Origin: Desulfovibrio porci
GTDB lineage: Bacteria; Desulfobacterota; Desulfovibrionia; Desulfovibrionales; Desulfovibrionaceae
Length of the DNA: 64,000 bases
Direction: 5' to 3'
Assembly: GCF_009696265.1 (NCBI RefSeq)
Contig: NZ_VUMH01000007.1
Location: forward strand, 1 to 64,000
Shown here: one piece after another, positions 63,399-64,000 of the stretch
How positions within the stretch are numbered: the first letter of the stretch is position 1
How the letters are laid out: the number at the start of each line of letters is the position of its first letter
The notes under the pieces: model-generated
Seen by the model: the letters and a program-made list of their open reading frames with translations, nothing else
Databases searched by the model: none
What the model was told of the DNA's origin: nothing
Program-made: the position numbers and the translations under genes

Positions 63399-64000
63399 TC
63401 AGTTTTTCTGAAGGTTGGCGGCTAGATCGGCAAGCGCGTCCAGCAGCAGTTCCCGCACTTCGTCCTTGGTCACGCCCGCGCCGCTTCCGCCCGTTCCGGC
63501 GGGCGCTTCAATGAGGAAGGACGCGCCGTCGGCTAGGTTGGTCAGGCGGCCCAGAAAGAGGCTGCCCTTGCCGATGATCATGGCGCGCTTGATGTTTCCG
63601 GCCTTGATGGAGTCACGGGCATGGCCCATGTAGGGCACGCCCGAGGGAATGTGCCCTTGGGTGTGCACGAAGCCGGGGAGGCCGTGCTCGGCCACGAATT
63701 GCGGAATTTCCTCGCGCTTGAGCTGGCCCTTCATGACCGAGAGAGCCGCGATCATCTTGAAGTTGGCCTCGGGCACGTTGCCCGCCCCGGCGGGCAGGGT
63801 GATTTCCGCATTGTGCAGTTCCGGCGCGTATTTGTCCACATCCGTGAGCTTGAGGCCCAGGCGGGTCAGCGGCTCGTAGGTCAGGGCCGAGGTGATGGCC
63901 TGCGGGGCCGCTCCGGCGGCCACGCTGTGTTTGCCGACGGAGTCCAGGCGGATCACCGGTTCAGTGCCGTCGTCGGGCACGAGCAGCACGGCGAAGCTGC
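63399..64000 (-). CDS. grdC: Glycine/sarcosine/betaine reductase complex protein C, beta subunit (5' end outside window)
   Basis: About 200 C-terminal residues of GrdC are present and the frame continues past the window end. FabH-like features of GrdC remain: KYAPELHNAEITLPAGAGN, FVHTQGHIPSGVPYMGHARD near 63640 and GKGSLFLGRLTNLADGASF. With GrdD it forms protein C. The upstream part, and any substrate-specific GrdB or BetB/SarB, lies beyond the window, so whether glycine, sarcosine or betaine is used cannot be seen. Confidence 0.9.
   Translation of the reverse strand, partial: SFAVLLVPDDGTEPVIRLDSVGKHSVAAGAAPQAITSALTYEPLTRLGLKLTDVDKYAPELHNAEITLPAGAGNVPEANFKMIAALSVMKGQLKREEIPQFVAEHGLPGFVHTQGHIPSGVPYMGHARDSIKAGNIKRAMIIGKGSLFLGRLTNLADGASFLIEAPAGTGGSGAGVTKDEVRELLLDALADLAANLQKN

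Overview
The window looks like chromosome of a GC-rich, anaerobic deltaproteobacterium of the Desulfovibrionaceae type (Desulfovibrio/Bilophila-like). That placement is inferred from gene content: selenocysteine-dependent glycine/sarcosine/betaine reductase parts, a 2-oxoacid:ferredoxin oxidoreductase, an ADP-forming acyl-CoA synthetase, and a mre-rod operon ending in a bactofilin. No rRNA or taxonomic marker was searched.

Layout. 1-128: right end of an IS481-family element abutting the gap stop codon. 129-1874: gap and a GAF protein. 2287-8232 (minus): mreB-mreC-mreD-mrdA-rodA-bactofilin, the cell-elongation operon. 8474-19079: ordinary core genes (radical SAM protein, cstA, a membrane protein, a sulfotransferase, coaX, eno, folD) with three DUF805 paralogues around folD. 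19173-25411: a surface-sugar cluster with KdnB- and KdnA-like enzymes (8-amino-Kdo type), a WcbI-like protein, a cytidylyltransferase/PseG-like fusion and an SpsF-like cytidylyltransferase. 25601-26626: a complete IS481-family element whose transposase has a nonsense codon.

26627-31445 is an AT-rich island beside tRNA-Ser(GCT). It carries a decayed P4-type integrase and a tight three-gene operon: adenine-N6 methyltransferase, DUF262 protein, RelA/SpoT-domain protein. This is the best candidate for an undescribed anti-phage or modification-linked system. 31829-33767 holds glnS and tRNA-Lys.

34209-48536 is a catabolic module: IclR regulator, ADP-forming acyl-CoA synthetase interrupted in the sense orientation by a group II intron, TSUP exporter, three-component flavin/[2Fe-2S] amino-acid-type dehydrogenase, MFS transporter, RidA and four-subunit 2-oxoacid:ferredoxin oxidoreductase. 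Together these could import an amino or imino compound, oxidise it to a 2-oxoacid, convert that to an acyl-CoA and conserve energy as ATP. Two copies of a palindromic operator-like sequence lie upstream of the oxidoreductase genes.

49104-60571 is mixed housekeeping and accessory: a PA2779-like and TPR pair, a 2-hydroxyacid dehydrogenase, DUF1538 transporter plus tandem PII protein, cysE, an AbgA-like hydrolase, and a MrfA-type helicase fused to an RNase H-like domain. 60572-61327 holds GC-rich dispersed repeats also present at 9425-9640. 61328-64000 is grdC-grdD-trxA-grdA on the minus strand, with an in-frame UGA (selenocysteine 44) in grdA.

All calls come from reading the sequence and family knowledge. 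No database search or structure prediction was run. Residue positions are approximate unless stated.
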